Assembly (NCBI GenBank): GCA_964393615.1
Contig: CAYMUR010000001.1
Span: forward strand, 94,742 to 158,741
Length of the DNA stretch: 64,000 nucleotides
Reading direction: 5' to 3'
From: CAYMUR01 sp964393615
Lineage (GTDB): Bacteria; Planctomycetota; Planctomycetia; Pirellulales; Pirellulaceae
The notes below the pieces were generated by a model. It worked only from the letters and a program-made list of their open reading frames with translations, ran no database searches and was not told the DNA's origin. Below, piece after piece: positions 63,661-64,000 of this stretch. Positions within the stretch are counted from its first letter, which is position 1. The number at the start of each line of letters is the position of its first letter. Made by a program: the position numbers and the translations under genes.

Positions 63661-64000
63661 CTAGCAATCGCACTCCTCTTGGCAACAACTATCACTGACA
63701 GGAAGCAACGTCTTTTTGAATTGCTGTCCTTTCGTTTCTCGAGGATGGCGAATATCGCCTTGATGACAGTCGTAAGGCACCGCCAAATCATCGGGGACCT
63801 GCGTGTAGGGTGGAACAGGCGTTACATGTTCGGCGTAGGGTGAACTGGTGTAGATTTCGAATGTTTTTGCACAAACCGCTGTTCTTTGTCCGCGACGAAG
63901 CGTATGGCCATCGTCGTCCCGAACTCTTTCCCAGGGCCCGTTGTAGATCACTGCTTGATGGTGATCAAGACACGGACCATCTTTGCCTTTGTAAGCACTC
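63661..64000 (-). CDS. C-terminal part of a methyltransferase-like protein with Cys-rich tail (5' end outside window)
   Basis: The frame is open to the window edge, giving 112 C-terminal residues. The visible sequence has GKDGPCLDHHQAVIYNGPWE, DDDGHTLRRGQRTAVCAKTFEIY and a tail RHPRETKGQQF ending SCCQEECDC. This pattern (hydrophobic strand, DD-x-x-H, a positively charged turn, V-C-x-K-T) recalls the C-terminal domain of arsenite methyltransferase-like SAM enzymes, and the Cys-rich tail suits binding of a soft metal or metalloid. The catalytic domain is not in the window, so the identity is tentative. Confidence 0.5.
   Translation of the reverse strand, partial: SAYKGKDGPCLDHHQAVIYNGPWERVRDDDGHTLRRGQRTAVCAKTFEIYTSSPYAEHVTPVPPYTQVPDDLAVPYDCHQGDIRHPRETKGQQFKKTLLPVSDSCCQEECDC

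Overview
The window looks like a draft scaffold from a planctomycete, probably of the Pirellulales/Planctomycetales type. The evidence is a DUF1501 protein beside a cytochrome c/DUF1549/DUF1553 protein, several very large secreted proteins without characterised homologues, an SHD1-domain protein, a DUF1844 protein, a futalosine-pathway radical SAM enzyme and a full MoxR-DUF58-Bat cluster. Base composition is close to balanced. Three runs of N (100, 100 and 10 bases) mark assembly gaps; the two long ones sit inside tandem repeats.

Layout. 1-5.9 kb: the end of a sigma-54 activator, small secreted or hypothetical planctomycete proteins, mqnE (menaquinone synthesis) and a basic secreted protein. 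5.9-11.4 kb: selB, selA and guaB. 11.3-17.1 kb: an SHD1-domain secreted protein, a strong intrinsic terminator, a diadenylate-cyclase-domain protein, a PhyH dioxygenase and a PQQ-type beta-propeller protein. 17.2-22.6 kb: an HpcH/HpaI aldolase, a sodium:solute symporter with a large soluble insert, a Gfo/Idh/MocA oxidoreductase and DUF1844. 22.6-27.4 kb: pyrG and kdsB on the minus strand (CTP supply and CMP-Kdo synthesis), and glmS on the plus strand (amino-sugar supply).

27.5-38.6 kb is one plus-strand operon: a MoxR AAA+ ATPase, DUF58, a BatD-like anchor protein, BatA, a giant BatB-TPR fusion broken by an assembly gap, BatD and BatE. The VWA proteins carry MIDAS motifs and the other members are membrane anchored or secreted. 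38.7-43.1 kb (minus strand): lpd, rpsD, an APP1-type HAD phosphatase and a SpoU methyltransferase remnant that has lost a core motif. 43.2-49.5 kb: a complete oppABCDF-type peptide ABC transporter. 50.2-59.6 kb: a probable sugar-acid catabolic neighbourhood (HpcH/HpaI aldolase, zinc alcohol dehydrogenase, TIM-barrel isomerase, DUF1501, cytochrome c/DUF1549/DUF1553, Gfo/Idh/MocA oxidoreductase). 59.7-63.6 kb: a 1301-residue secreted protein with a glycosidase-like middle. The window ends inside a methyltransferase-like gene with a Cys-rich tail.

The most unusual feature is a scatter of short, near-perfect tandem repeats (units of 14-21 bp, mostly different at each locus) at about eight places. 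Five of the units share a spacing of C, six variable bases, then CCCC. Arrays inside genes have unit lengths divisible by three (18, 21, 15); most intergenic arrays do not (14, 15, 17, 14; one two-copy case is 18). No rRNA, tRNA, CRISPR array, prophage or complete insertion sequence was recognised.
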